In this document: in pieces, positions 7,398-15,020 of the stretch
Numbering within the stretch: the stretch's first letter is position 1
Layout: every line of letters starts with the position of its first letter
Source: Thermoleophilia bacterium
Lineage (GTDB): Bacteria; Actinomycetota; Thermoleophilia; Gaiellales; Gaiellaceae
Length of the DNA stretch: 22,727 nt
Direction of reading: 5' to 3'
NCBI GenBank assembly: GCA_020845695.1
Contig: JADLFG010000071.1
Location: forward strand, 1 to 22,727
Notes under the pieces: model-generated
Told to the model about the DNA's origin: nothing
Seen by the model: only the letters and a program-made list of their open reading frames with translations
Databases searched by the model: none
Position numbers and translations under genes: made by a program

Positions 7398-8318
7398 CTA
7401 GGACTCGAGCGCCCTGCGCACGGCCACGAGCTTCGCCGCCCGCCGCGCGCGCAGCTCCGCGATCTGCTCGGGCGTGTAGTCGTAGATGCCGCCGCCGGTC
7501 TTCATCCCGAGGCGGCCCCGGTCGATCAGCTCGCGGATCGTCGAGGAGACCTCCCCCGAGGTGGAGAGGTCCTGGTTGAGATAGGAGCCGACGGCGTTGT
7601 AGATGTCGAGACCGGCCATGTCGAGCAGCTCCATCGGGCCGATCACGGCGAGCTTGTAGCCGATCCCCCACCGGACGTTCAGGTCGAGCCCCTCCGGGTC
7701 GATGATGCCGCGGTCGACGAGATCGAGGCACTCGCGCATGATCGCGTAGAGGATCCGGTTCTCGACGAAGCCCGGCACCTCGCGCTCGACCACCGGGTGG
7801 TAGCCGACCGAGCGCACGAGCGCGCAGGTGGCGTCGACGACGGCCTCGCTCGTGCGCTCGCCCGGGATCACCTCGATCATCGGGATCAGGTGCGGCGGGT
7901 TCGACCAGTGCATGCCGACGACGCGCCCGGGAACGGAGCAGGCCTCGGCGATCTTCGTGATCGGGATCCCCGACGTGTTCGAGGCGAGGATCGCGTCCGC
8001 CCCGACGTGCTGCTCGAAGGCGCGGAAGACCTCGTGCTTCAGCTCGAGCCGTTCCGGCACCGCCTCGATCACGATCTCCGCGCCGGCGAGCGCGGCCGCG
8101 AGGTCCGACTCGAAGCGCAGCGACCCGCCGGCCACGACCGGCGTCTCGAGCCGGTCGAGCACGCCCCGCGCGAGCTGCGCGCCCTCTTTCGCCCGCTCGA
8201 GCTGCTCGGCGCTGACGTCGTAGAGCGCCGTCTCGAGCCCGGCCCGGGCGAGCACCGCCCCCATCCCGGGGCCCATCGTGCCGGTTCCGATCACGGCCGC
8301 TCGCGTGAGCTCAGCCAC
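7398..8318 (-). CDS. 3-hydroxyacyl-CoA-dehydrogenase-fold enzyme, probable FHMPC 5-dehydrogenase of B6 degradation
   Basis: 306-residue NAD-dependent enzyme: Rossmann motif GTGTMGPG (11-18), SNTSG (113-117), catalytic-region GMHWSNPPHLIPMIEV (His137, Glu149) and GFVENR (183-188). Ordinary beta-oxidation enzymes read 'HFFNP' where this reads HWSNPP. That segment, GPMELLDMAGLD and the C-terminal 'YTPEQ...KLVAVRRALE' match, from memory, the Mesorhizobium loti dehydrogenase that oxidises 5-formyl-3-hydroxy-2-methylpyridine-4-carboxylate to the 4,5-dicarboxylate. The GTG start overlaps the end of the molybdenum-subunit gene by 8 nt. A hydroxyacyl-CoA substrate cannot be strictly excluded, but the motif and neighbours argue against it. 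Confidence 0.85.
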   Translation of the reverse strand: MAELTRAAVIGTGTMGPGMGAVLARAGLETALYDVSAEQLERAKEGAQLARGVLDRLETPVVAGGSLRFESDLAAALAGAEIVIEAVPERLELKHEVFRAFEQHVGADAILASNTSGIPITKIAEACSVPGRVVGMHWSNPPHLIPMIEVIPGERTSEAVVDATCALVRSVGYHPVVEREVPGFVENRILYAIMRECLDLVDRGIIDPEGLDLNVRWGIGYKLAVIGPMELLDMAGLDIYNAVGSYLNQDLSTSGEVSSTIRELIDRGRLGMKTGGGIYDYTPEQIAELRARRAAKLVAVRRALES

Positions 8319-10560
8319 CAGTTGCCTCCTTCGTCTGTTCCCTGATGCGCCGCCAGACGCGCTCCGGCGTCAAGGGCAGCTCGGTCATCGGCACCCCGGC
8401 GTCGGCCAGGGCGTTCACGATCGCGGCGGGGATCGCGGCCAGCGCGCCCTCGCCGCAGCCCTTGGCGCCGTAGGGGCCGGGGCCGTCGCCGTTCTCGACG
8501 ACGATGCAGGTCAGCTCGGCGGGCAGGTCCCGGACGGTCGGGATCCGGTACTCGAGCAGCGTGCCGTTCGCGAGCTGGCCGTCCAGCCAGAGCATCTCCT
8601 CGAACAGCGCGTTCCCGATCCCCTGGAGCGTCGCGCCCTCGTCCTGGCGCTCGACGAGCAGCGGGTTGATCGCGCGCCCGACGTCCGCGACCGTGGCCGT
8701 GCGCAGAACCGTGACGACGCCGGTGTCGGGGTCGACCTCGACCTCGGCCGCGCCGACGCAGACCTCCCAGAACACGGGCCCCTCGGCGTACGAGCCCGTT
8801 CCCTGCGGGCGCACCTCGCCCGTGCCGATCAGCTCCCCGCCCGCGAAGCCGAAGTGGCGCCGCATCAGGGCGACGTATTCCTCCGGGTCGGGCTCGCCGC
8901 CGGCGATCCGGGCGAGCTGCTCGCGGACGTCCCGCGCGGCCCGCTGCACGGCAAGCCCCGCGAGCGTGGTCGAGCGGCTCGCGCCGGTCGAGCGGTCGTA
9001 GGGCGTGAAGCGCGTGTCGGCGCCCGGCACGCGCACCCGCTCGAGCGGCAGCCCGAGCTCCTCGGCCGCGATCTGCGCCATCACCGTCCGGGCCCCCTGA
9101 CCCTTCTCGGTCGTGCCGACGAGGACGACGGCGGTGCCGTCCGACTCGAGGCGCACGGCCGCGTTCGAGACGGGGTGGGCTCCGGCCGCCAGGAGCCCGA
9201 CCGAGAGCCCGCGGCCGTGCCAGCGCCGCCGCGGCCCGCCCCAGCCGATCGCCGCGGCGACTTTCTCGACGTCGCCGACGAGGTCGGCGTCGAGCGGCTT
9301 GCCCCCCGCCCGCAGCTCCTCGCCGGGCACGCAGAGGTTCTGCCGTCGCAGCTCGAGCGGGTCGAGGCCGCAGCGCCGCGCGACCTCGTCGACCTGCGAC
9401 TCCCCGATCCACTGGACGTGCGTCGCGCCGAACGCCCGGTAGGAGCCGGAGGGCGAGGTGTTCGTGTAGACGCAGGCGGCGTCGACGCGGTAGGCGGCCC
9501 AGCGGTAGGGCCCGGGGGCCGCATCGCCGCCGGTCGCGGTCACGCGTGGCCCGTTGTCCGCGTAGGCGCCCGTGTCGAAGGAGAGCTCGACGTCGCGCCC
9601 GAGCAGCCTGCCCTCGGCGGTCGCGGCCGTGCGCATCCGGCAGCGCAGACCGTGGCGGCGCGTCGTCAGCATCGCCTCGTCGACCCGGTTTCGAATCTGG
9701 ACCGGCCGGCCGGCCTTGCGGGCGGTCGCGACCGTGATCGGCTCCATCTTCGTGTACGACTTCGAGCCGAAGCCGCCGCCGAGGTAGGGCACGATCAGCC
9801 GCACCCGCGAGAGCGGCAGCCCGAACAGGTCGGCCAGCTCGGCGCGGACGAGGAACGGGTGCTGGCAGGAGGCCCAGACGGTGATCTCGTCCGGGCGGTA
9901 CTCGGCGATCACCGTGTGCGTCTCGAGCGCGTACTGGTAGACGGCCGGGAACGTATACTCGCCCTCGACGACCACGTCCGCGTGCGCGAACGCGGCCTCC
10001 ACCTCGCCGCGGTCGATCCGGTAGCGGTAGCAGACGTTCCCCTCGCGCTCGCCGAGCTCGCCGAGCCCGTGGAAGAGACCGGCGCGCTGGGGCCCCTCGT
10101 GGAGCTGAGGCGCTCCCGGTGCCAGGGCCTCCGCGACCGTGACGGCCGCGGGCAGCTCCTCGTACTCGACGTCGACGAGCGCGAGCGCGTCCTCGGCCGT
10201 CGCCTCGCTCTCGGCCGCGACGACGGCCACCGGCTCGCCCGCGAAGCGGACACGGTCGATCGCGACGATCGGGCGGTCCTTGAGCGCGTGGCCGTAGCAG
10301 GGGCTCGGCAGGTCGAGCAGGTCGCGGCCGGTGAGCACGCAGACGACGCCGGGGAGGCGCTCGGCGCGGGAGGCGTCGAGCGAGACGATCCGGGCGTGGG
10401 GGAGGGGAGCGCGCAGGACCTTGCCGTGCAGCATCCGCCCGACGTCGAGGTCGCCGGTGAAGCGGGCCTGGCCGCGCAGCTTCTCGCTCGCGTCGACCCG
10501 CTCCGCGGGCAGTCCGACCGCGAGCCCGGCCCGGATCGGGGTCTCGATCGCGCCGCTCAC
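8311..10560 (-). CDS. Molybdenum hydroxylase large subunit (xanthine dehydrogenase family)
   Basis: 749-residue molybdopterin-binding subunit. The N-terminal alpha/beta hammerhead domain (about 20-140) is followed by the Mo-cofactor region with GGGFGSK (near 260; usually GGGFGGK), YRAFGATHVQ (near 372), EKGQGARTV and the catalytic-Glu motif KGCGEG (near 700). It hydroxylates a carbon next to a ring nitrogen, or an aldehyde, using water. It is translationally coupled (GTGA) to its [2Fe-2S] subunit; the FAD subunit is elsewhere, at the right edge, coupled to an aminotransferase. Because pyridoxal and FHMPC already have NAD-dependent dehydrogenases here, I infer ring hydroxylation of a pyridine intermediate, as in nicotinate hydroxylases. 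Substrate is not determined by sequence. Confidence 0.88.
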   Translation of the reverse strand: MSGAIETPIRAGLAVGLPAERVDASEKLRGQARFTGDLDVGRMLHGKVLRAPLPHARIVSLDASRAERLPGVVCVLTGRDLLDLPSPCYGHALKDRPIVAIDRVRFAGEPVAVVAAESEATAEDALALVDVEYEELPAAVTVAEALAPGAPQLHEGPQRAGLFHGLGELGEREGNVCYRYRIDRGEVEAAFAHADVVVEGEYTFPAVYQYALETHTVIAEYRPDEITVWASCQHPFLVRAELADLFGLPLSRVRLIVPYLGGGFGSKSYTKMEPITVATARKAGRPVQIRNRVDEAMLTTRRHGLRCRMRTAATAEGRLLGRDVELSFDTGAYADNGPRVTATGGDAAPGPYRWAAYRVDAACVYTNTSPSGSYRAFGATHVQWIGESQVDEVARRCGLDPLELRRQNLCVPGEELRAGGKPLDADLVGDVEKVAAAIGWGGPRRRWHGRGLSVGLLAAGAHPVSNAAVRLESDGTAVVLVGTTEKGQGARTVMAQIAAEELGLPLERVRVPGADTRFTPYDRSTGASRSTTLAGLAVQRAARDVREQLARIAGGEPDPEEYVALMRRHFGFAGGELIGTGEVRPQGTGSYAEGPVFWEVCVGAAEVEVDPDTGVVTVLRTATVADVGRAINPLLVERQDEGATLQGIGNALFEEMLWLDGQLANGTLLEYRIPTVRDLPAELTCIVVENGDGPGPYGAKGCGEGALAAIPAAIVNALADAGVPMTELPLTPERVWRRIREQTKEATGG

Positions 10561-11024
10561 GCGGCCTCGATTCCGGCGAGCTCCCGCACCGCCTCGACGA
10601 TCGCCTTGTAGCCGGTACAGCGGCAGAGGTTTCCGGCCAGGTTGTGGCGGATCGACTCCTCGGTCGCGAGCGCTCCCTCGGCCAAGAGCGCCCTGACCGT
10701 GAGCACGAGCCCGGGGGTGCAGTAGCCGCATTGCACCGCGGCGTGCTTCGTGAACGCGCGCTCGATCGCGGCCAGCTCCGATCGCTCCGAGAGCCCCTCG
10801 ATCGTGAGCAGCTCGCGACCGTGCGCCTCGGCGGCGAGCGTGCAGCACGAGCTGACGGGGAGCCCGTCGAGCAGCACGGTGCAGGCGCCGCAGACCTGGG
10901 TGTCGCAGGAGCGCTTCGTGCCGGTGAGACCGAGGTCGTCGCGCAGGAAGTCGACGAGCAGCTGCCGCGGCTCGAGCGTCGCCGCCACGGGCCGGCCGTT
11001 GAGCGTCAGCGCGATCTCGATCAT
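10557..11024 (-). CDS. Molybdenum hydroxylase [2Fe-2S] small subunit
   Basis: 155-residue iron-sulfur subunit carrying electrons from the Mo centre to FAD. The N-terminal plant-ferredoxin-type cluster motif is CDTQVCGACTVLLDG with a further Cys in SSCC; the C-terminal cluster motif is CGYCTPG with CRCTGY. Length is typical (150-170). The ATG at 11024 was chosen because MIEIALTLNGRPV is the usual start and it overlaps the preceding stop by 4 nt (ATGA); the stop overlaps the GTG of the large subunit, so the two subunits are made together. Confidence 0.93.
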   Translation of the reverse strand: MIEIALTLNGRPVAATLEPRQLLVDFLRDDLGLTGTKRSCDTQVCGACTVLLDGLPVSSCCTLAAEAHGRELLTIEGLSERSELAAIERAFTKHAAVQCGYCTPGLVLTVRALLAEGALATEESIRHNLAGNLCRCTGYKAIVEAVRELAGIEAA

Positions 11025-11722
11025 GCTTCCGGTCCGGCTCCGGCGCGGCGCAGCCGGCGCAGCCACGCGGCCCAGTACTCGTCGACGAGGCTGTCGTTGT
11101 ACTTCTCGGGGAGCATCCGCTCCGCGGTCGCCCGTGACATCGGCGCGAGCGGGCCGAGCGCGGCCGCGATCGCCTGGAGTCGGGCGGCGCGCTCGAGCGT
11201 GACCGCGGTCAGCACCGCCCAGGCGACCGTCTTGCCGACGACGAGGACGCCGTGGTTTCGCAGGAGCACGCCGCGCCTGGACCCGAGCGCTCTCGCCACG
11301 GCCTCACCCATGGCCCGGCCGGTGATCAACTCCGGCGTCTCCTCGAACACCCCGAGCCCGCCCGCGAACAGGACCGCGTCGTGGGTGAGCAGCTCGAGCG
11401 GCTCCCGGCTCGCGGAGAGGGCGGTGGCATGGGGCGGGTGGCCGTGCACGACCGCGCCGACGTCGGGGCGGGCCCGGTAGACCTCGGTGTGCAGGACGGC
11501 CTCGAGGTGCATCTCGGGCGAGTCGAAGCCGTCGCCGCTCTCGAGATCGAGCGGGATCACGTCGGCTGCCTCGACCTCGTCGAGCGCGACGCCCCGCCGC
11601 TTGATCCGGACCGCGGTGCTGTCCGGCGCGCGGGCGCTGACGTGGCCGAGCGTCAGGTCGGTGTAGCCCTCGAGGGCGAGGATCCGGCAGGCCGACGCCA
11701 CCTGCTCCGCGAGCGACTGCAT
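11021..11722 (-). CDS. Class II aldolase/adducin-fold protein, candidate HMPD decarboxylase
   Basis: 233-residue metal-dependent enzyme of the fuculose-aldolase fold. The metal ligands are in place: His93 and His95 (HGHPP) and His157 (NHG), with Glu70 or Glu74 as catalytic acid, spaced as in FucA. In Mesorhizobium loti the class II aldolase-fold enzyme HMPDdc removes the 4-carboxylate of 3-hydroxy-2-methylpyridine-4,5-dicarboxylate, the product of the FHMPC dehydrogenase encoded three genes downstream, so that role fits. From fold alone it could equally be a sugar-phosphate aldolase or epimerase. The start is uncertain: ATG at 11722 or GTG at 11731, neither with a clear ribosome-binding site. 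Confidence 0.75.
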   Translation of the reverse strand: MQSLAEQVASACRILALEGYTDLTLGHVSARAPDSTAVRIKRRGVALDEVEAADVIPLDLESGDGFDSPEMHLEAVLHTEVYRARPDVGAVVHGHPPHATALSASREPLELLTHDAVLFAGGLGVFEETPELITGRAMGEAVARALGSRRGVLLRNHGVLVVGKTVAWAVLTAVTLERAARLQAIAAALGPLAPMSRATAERMLPEKYNDSLVDEYWAAWLRRLRRAGAGPEA

Positions 11723-11732
11723 GGCCGCCACG

Positions 11733-12098
11733 CTAGCGCCGCTCGGTCGGCGGGTACTCGGGGTGGGCGAAGCCGAACACCATCACGACGTCGTCCGTGC
11801 CCGTGTTGGCGACCGCGTGCCAGACGCCGGCCGGGATGTGGAGCGCGTCGCCGGTCGTGAAGGCCACGCCCGTGTCGTCGTCGAGCCGGAGCTCGCCGCT
11901 CCCGGACACGACGTACGCGACCTCCTCCGCCTCGTGGCAGACGGCGGCGAGGACGGTGCCGGGAGTGAAGACCGACGTTCCGAGCGAGGCGGCGTTGCCC
12001 TCGACTCGCGCGGCCGTCACGAGCATCCTGCTCCAGCTCCCGCCGGGGAGCTCGATCGGCTCGACGTCGCCGGCGCTGACGACCGTGACCGGGCTCAC
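11733..12098 (-). CDS. Single-domain cupin protein
   Basis: 121-residue cupin. Motif 1 is partial: one His and acidic residues in CHEAEEVAYVVSGSGE (54-69) rather than HxH. Motif 2, GDALHIPAGVWHAVANTG (83-100), is good and supplies a His. It probably binds a metal through fewer residues than a canonical dioxygenase. The GTG start overlaps the stop of the M29/NicX-like gene by 4 nt, so the two are likely made together. It may act on the same intermediate (isomerase, dioxygenase or hydrolase helper) or be a sensor; the family does not decide this. Confidence 0.78.
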   Translation of the reverse strand: MSPVTVVSAGDVEPIELPGGSWSRMLVTAARVEGNAASLGTSVFTPGTVLAAVCHEAEEVAYVVSGSGELRLDDDTGVAFTTGDALHIPAGVWHAVANTGTDDVVMVFGFAHPEYPPTERR

Positions 12099-13102
12099 AG
12101 CACCCACCGGCCGTCCTTCAGGATGTAGGTGCCGTCGTCGATGATCTGCATGGTCGCGTCGAGGAAGACGCCGTCGAGGTGGAGGGCGCTCGAGTTCAGC
12201 CCGCCCGGGTAGGCGTTGTGGTTGTCGCCGAGCGCGAGGTGGACGGTGCCGATCCGGCCCTTCTCCGACGGGGAGCCGAACGGGGCCTTCTCGCTCGTTC
12301 CGAACGCGAACTCGCCGACGACGTCGGCGTTCTCGACCCCCGCGATCGCCTCGCGCAGGCGCCTGGCCTCCTCGCCACCCTCGATCGCGACGCAGCGGCC
12401 GCCCTCGAGCGTCCAGCGGATCGGCTCCCGCACCTGACCGGGCAGGCCGATCCCGAGCATCACGCCGTCGACCACCGCCGTCCCGTGGGTGAAGTCCTCG
12501 ACGGCCGCGAAGGCCACCTCCGCCCACAGCGGCACGGGGCCCATCATCTGGCCGCGCTCCTTGATCGGCGTCACCTCGAGCGCCGGCCGTCCCTCGATCG
12601 AGACGGTGAAGTCGGTGCCGCGCGCGGTCGTCACGCGCACGTGCCGCTTGCCCTCGAGCGCCGCGATCGCGTCCTTGGCGCGCCGCGTCGCCTCCCGGAT
12701 GTGCTCGACGGTCAAGTCCCAGGCGCCCATGCCCTCCTCGACGGAGGCGATCTTGCCGTTCGCGGCGCAGGTCTCCTTGACGGCGGAGACGTGGGCGAAG
12801 CGGTTTGCCCACTCGAGGTTCGTGATGATGATCACCTCGTCCGCGCCGACCATCGCCCGGTGCAGGTTCGAGGGCGGCGCCATCGGAAAGCGCACGTCCG
12901 CGAGGCCGCGGGCGACCTGGGTCTCGTTGTTCATGACGACGGGCCAGCCGCCTCGCTCGACCACGACCCGGGCGACCGCGGCCGCCTGCCCGGCGTGCGC
13001 GTCGTCGGTGATGATCGTGACGACGTCGTCCGGCTCGACCGACATGCAGACGTCGACGACGAGCGCCGCGTCCTCGAGCAGTCTCTCTTCTGCGGATCCC
13101 AT
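12095..13102 (-). CDS. M29 aminopeptidase-fold / NicX-related metalloenzyme
   Basis: 335-residue protein of the group annotated as 'leucyl aminopeptidase (aminopeptidase T)' that also contains the ring-cleaving 2,5-dihydroxypyridine 5,6-dioxygenases (NicX). Key C-terminal residues are Glu in VGEFAFGTSEKA, His in GTVHLALG and the HxD pair in ALHLDGVF. The HxD is shared by NicX (iron) and M29 peptidases. The Glu and the extra His look more like the M29 set, so the chemistry is undecided between ring cleavage and amide hydrolysis. The ATG at 13102 follows GAGGTGA, whose TGA is the stop of the LLM gene; the genes are 5 nt apart. Sitting in a pyridine-degradation operon favours ring opening or hydrolysis of the ring-opened amide over peptide turnover. 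Confidence 0.75.
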   Translation of the reverse strand: MGSAEERLLEDAALVVDVCMSVEPDDVVTIITDDAHAGQAAAVARVVVERGGWPVVMNNETQVARGLADVRFPMAPPSNLHRAMVGADEVIIITNLEWANRFAHVSAVKETCAANGKIASVEEGMGAWDLTVEHIREATRRAKDAIAALEGKRHVRVTTARGTDFTVSIEGRPALEVTPIKERGQMMGPVPLWAEVAFAAVEDFTHGTAVVDGVMLGIGLPGQVREPIRWTLEGGRCVAIEGGEEARRLREAIAGVENADVVGEFAFGTSEKAPFGSPSEKGRIGTVHLALGDNHNAYPGGLNSSALHLDGVFLDATMQIIDDGTYILKDGRWVL

Positions 13103-13107
13103 CCGGC

Positions 13108-14148
13108 TCACCTCACTCGCTCGGCGCTGAACGTGGGCAGGACCTCCCGCGCGAACCGCTCGACCTGTCCGAACTGGTCGATCGCGCCGAAGCGGCAGAT
13201 GAAGTGCTGGACGCCCGCGTTCGCGAACGCCGCGAGCCACTCCGCGATCTGCTCCGGCGTGCCGACCGGGCCCCAGTTCGAGAGGTCCATGGCCCGGGAG
13301 AGCTCCGGGTAGTACATCGAGATGTACTGGTCGAATGCTCGGCGAGCCTCCTCCTCGGAGTCGCCGATGTTCATCGTCACCTGGTAGGAGACCGTGTAGT
13401 CGCCCCAGTCCTTACCGTGGGCGGCGGCGACGTCGGCGAGCACGGCAAGCTGCTCGGCGAGCTCCTCGGGATGCTGCGCCCGGCAGCAGGTCATCCAGCC
13501 GTCGCCGAGCTCGACGATCCGGCGGCACGCCGCCTCCATTCGCCGGCGCGCTTCCTCGGCGGGCAGCTCCCGCACGAGTCGCGGGTTGGAGACGACCCAG
13601 ATCGGCGGCGGCGCCTGCACCGGCCGAAGCGGCGCCATCTCCGTGCCGGAGTAGAACGAGACGTCGTCGTAGCGGAAGAACTCGCCGTCGAGGGTGACCC
13701 GGCCCTCGGTCCAGAGCGCCCGGATCGCGTGCAACCCCTCCTCGAAGATCTTTGCCCGGCGCTTGAAGTCGAGGCCGAGCGCGGCGAACTCGCGCTCCAC
13801 ACCCTGCTCGGGGTTGCCGATCCCGGTGCCGAGGATCGTGCGCCCGCCGGAGAGGTGGTCGAGCGTCGCCCATTCGAGCGCGAGGTAGAGCGGGTTGCGG
13901 GTGGAGGAGACCATGCAGGCCGTTCCCAGCCGGACGCGCGAGGTGCGCTGCGAGATCGCGGCGAGCAGCGCGATCGGCTCGTAGCGGGGCTTCGAGAAGA
14001 GGCTGTCGCCGACCCAGACCGAGTCGAACCCGAGCTCCTCGACCCGGCCCGAGAGCTCGAGCAGCATGTCGAGCGTGTAGTCGGGAGCGATCAGCGGCTC
14101 CCGGTTGTTCAGGTTGACACCGAACTCGAGCGGACGTCCGCCCGTCAT
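13108..14148 (-). CDS. LLM-class (luciferase-like, F420/FMN-dependent) oxidoreductase
   Basis: 346-residue TIM-barrel flavin/F420 enzyme. It starts FGVNLNNREPL, followed by GFDSVWVGDS, the family stretch 'ATLDHLSGGRTILGTGIGN' and a C-terminal VGTPEQIAEWLAAF typical of F420-dependent actinobacterial members. It could reduce or hydroxylate an intermediate; a distant family member, RutA, opens a pyrimidine ring, so a ring-opening role is conceivable. The ATG at 14148 was preferred over upstream in-frame starts because the family N-terminus begins there and CAGGAACGG precedes it. It sits 19 nt after the GntR gene and 5 nt before the NicX-like gene. Confidence 0.85.
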   Translation of the reverse strand: MTGGRPLEFGVNLNNREPLIAPDYTLDMLLELSGRVEELGFDSVWVGDSLFSKPRYEPIALLAAISQRTSRVRLGTACMVSSTRNPLYLALEWATLDHLSGGRTILGTGIGNPEQGVEREFAALGLDFKRRAKIFEEGLHAIRALWTEGRVTLDGEFFRYDDVSFYSGTEMAPLRPVQAPPPIWVVSNPRLVRELPAEEARRRMEAACRRIVELGDGWMTCCRAQHPEELAEQLAVLADVAAAHGKDWGDYTVSYQVTMNIGDSEEEARRAFDQYISMYYPELSRAMDLSNWGPVGTPEQIAEWLAAFANAGVQHFICRFGAIDQFGQVERFAREVLPTFSAERVR

Positions 14149-14167
14149 CGTCCGTTCCTGGACGTCG

Positions 14168-14908
14168 TCATCGCGGTTCTCCCTTCGCTGGAATCGTGCC
14201 CGGCTCGAACGGCTCCCCGTCGCTCGCCTCGAGCCGGCGCTGGGGCACCCTGATGTGCTCGGAGATGAGATGCGCCGCCCGATCCGCCTCCCCGGACGCG
14301 ACCGCGCGGAGGATCGCCCGGTGCTCGGCAATCGAGCGCTTGAGGCTGCCCCTGAGGGCGAGCGAGCTCCCGCGGTAGCGGCCGAGCTGCTCGACGAGCT
14401 GGCGGTAGAGCTCGGTCAGGCGACCGTTACCGGACGCGTCCACGAACGTCTGGTGGAACTGCGCGTTGAGCTCGAAGAAGCCGTCGACGTCGTCGCGGTC
14501 GGCGCAGGCCTGCATCTCGCCGACGAGTGCCTGAAGCCGCTCGAGCAGCTCGGGGGTCATGCGCGGCACGGCGAGACGGATCGCGAGCATCTCGAGCGCC
14601 TCCCGCACCTGGTAGGTCTCGAGGAACTCCTGCTTGGAGAGCGAGGAGACGACGGCGCCGCGCCTGGGACGCACGACCACGAGCCCCTCGGTGGCGAGGC
14701 GGCCGAGCGCCTCCCGGACCGGACCGCGACTGACCCCGAGCGACTCGGCGAGCGCGACCTCGGCGAGCTCTGTTCCCGGCGGCAGCCGGTTCGAGAGGAT
14801 CTCCTGGCGAAGGAAGTGGTGGACCCGCTCCCAGAGCGTCAGGTTCTCGAGTTTCCCCCGGGGTGCGCCGTCTCCCGCCGCGATCTCGGCGGCTGCCCCT
14901 GCGGCCAT
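14168..14908 (-). CDS. GntR-family (FCD type) transcriptional regulator
   Basis: 246-residue repressor-type regulator. The winged helix lies at about 22-90 with the recognition region SLGVSRGPVREALGRL, and an all-helical FCD ligand domain follows, with likely metal residues in LNAQFH, EHRAIL and the ISEHI helix. FCD domains commonly bind small carboxylates, so a pyridine carboxylate from the pathway is a plausible inducer (inference). It is the first gene of the minus-strand operon and lies beside a palindromic operator over its own promoter, suggesting autoregulation. The ATG at 14908 was preferred over the in-frame GTG at 14923 because AAGG lies just upstream and the GTG would fall almost at the predicted transcription start. 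Confidence 0.88.
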   Translation of the reverse strand: MAAGAAAEIAAGDGAPRGKLENLTLWERVHHFLRQEILSNRLPPGTELAEVALAESLGVSRGPVREALGRLATEGLVVVRPRRGAVVSSLSKQEFLETYQVREALEMLAIRLAVPRMTPELLERLQALVGEMQACADRDDVDGFFELNAQFHQTFVDASGNGRLTELYRQLVEQLGRYRGSSLALRGSLKRSIAEHRAILRAVASGEADRAAHLISEHIRVPQRRLEASDGEPFEPGTIPAKGEPR

Positions 14909-14933
14909 TGCACCTTGCCTCACAGCGGAGTAG

Positions 14934-14963
14934 AGTATCGCGCGCCATCGTGTTGAGTGTCAA
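14934..14963 (-). promoter_or_regulatory. Predicted promoter of the minus-strand operon
   Basis: On the minus strand a -35 box TTGACA (plus-strand 14958-14963) and a -10 box GATACT (14934-14939) are separated by 18 nt. Transcription would start near 14926, giving a leader of about 18 nt before the GntR ATG at 14908. The boxes stand out against the surrounding GC-rich DNA. Confidence 0.7.
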
Positions 14964-14965
14964 CA
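14951..14965. promoter_or_regulatory. Palindromic operator, likely GntR binding site
   Basis: TGTTGA-GTG-TCAACA is a perfect 6-bp inverted repeat with a 3-nt centre. It covers the -35 box of the minus-strand promoter and lies between the divergent arms. Size and symmetry suit a FadR/FCD-type GntR dimer, and the regulator gene is immediately adjacent. No second perfect copy was noticed in the other intergenic gaps. Confidence 0.72.
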
Positions 14966-14992
14966 GTTTGGAAACGACGCAGGGCGGACAGG

Positions 14993-15012
14993 CCGCGGGA
15001 ACCGCCCCGCGG
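14993..15012. repeat. Hairpin directly upstream of the amidohydrolase start
   Basis: CCGCGGG (14993-14999) pairs with CCCGCGG (15006-15012), leaving 8 nt to the ATG at 15021. It occupies the place where a ribosome-binding site would be expected, and none is visible, so initiation may be structured or inefficient. Confidence 0.4.
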
Positions 15013-15020
15013 GCGATGTG

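Noticed and set aside
7398..8318. Fatty-acid beta-oxidation 3-hydroxyacyl-CoA dehydrogenase
   Set aside because: HWSNPP replaces the usual HFFNP segment, no hydratase or thiolase is nearby, and the B6 neighbours match.
8278..10611. 777-codon plus-strand open frame opposite the molybdenum subunit
   Set aside because: Composition is Arg/Asp/Gly/Val-rich without motifs, while the minus strand encodes a full Mo hydroxylase subunit with all family motifs.
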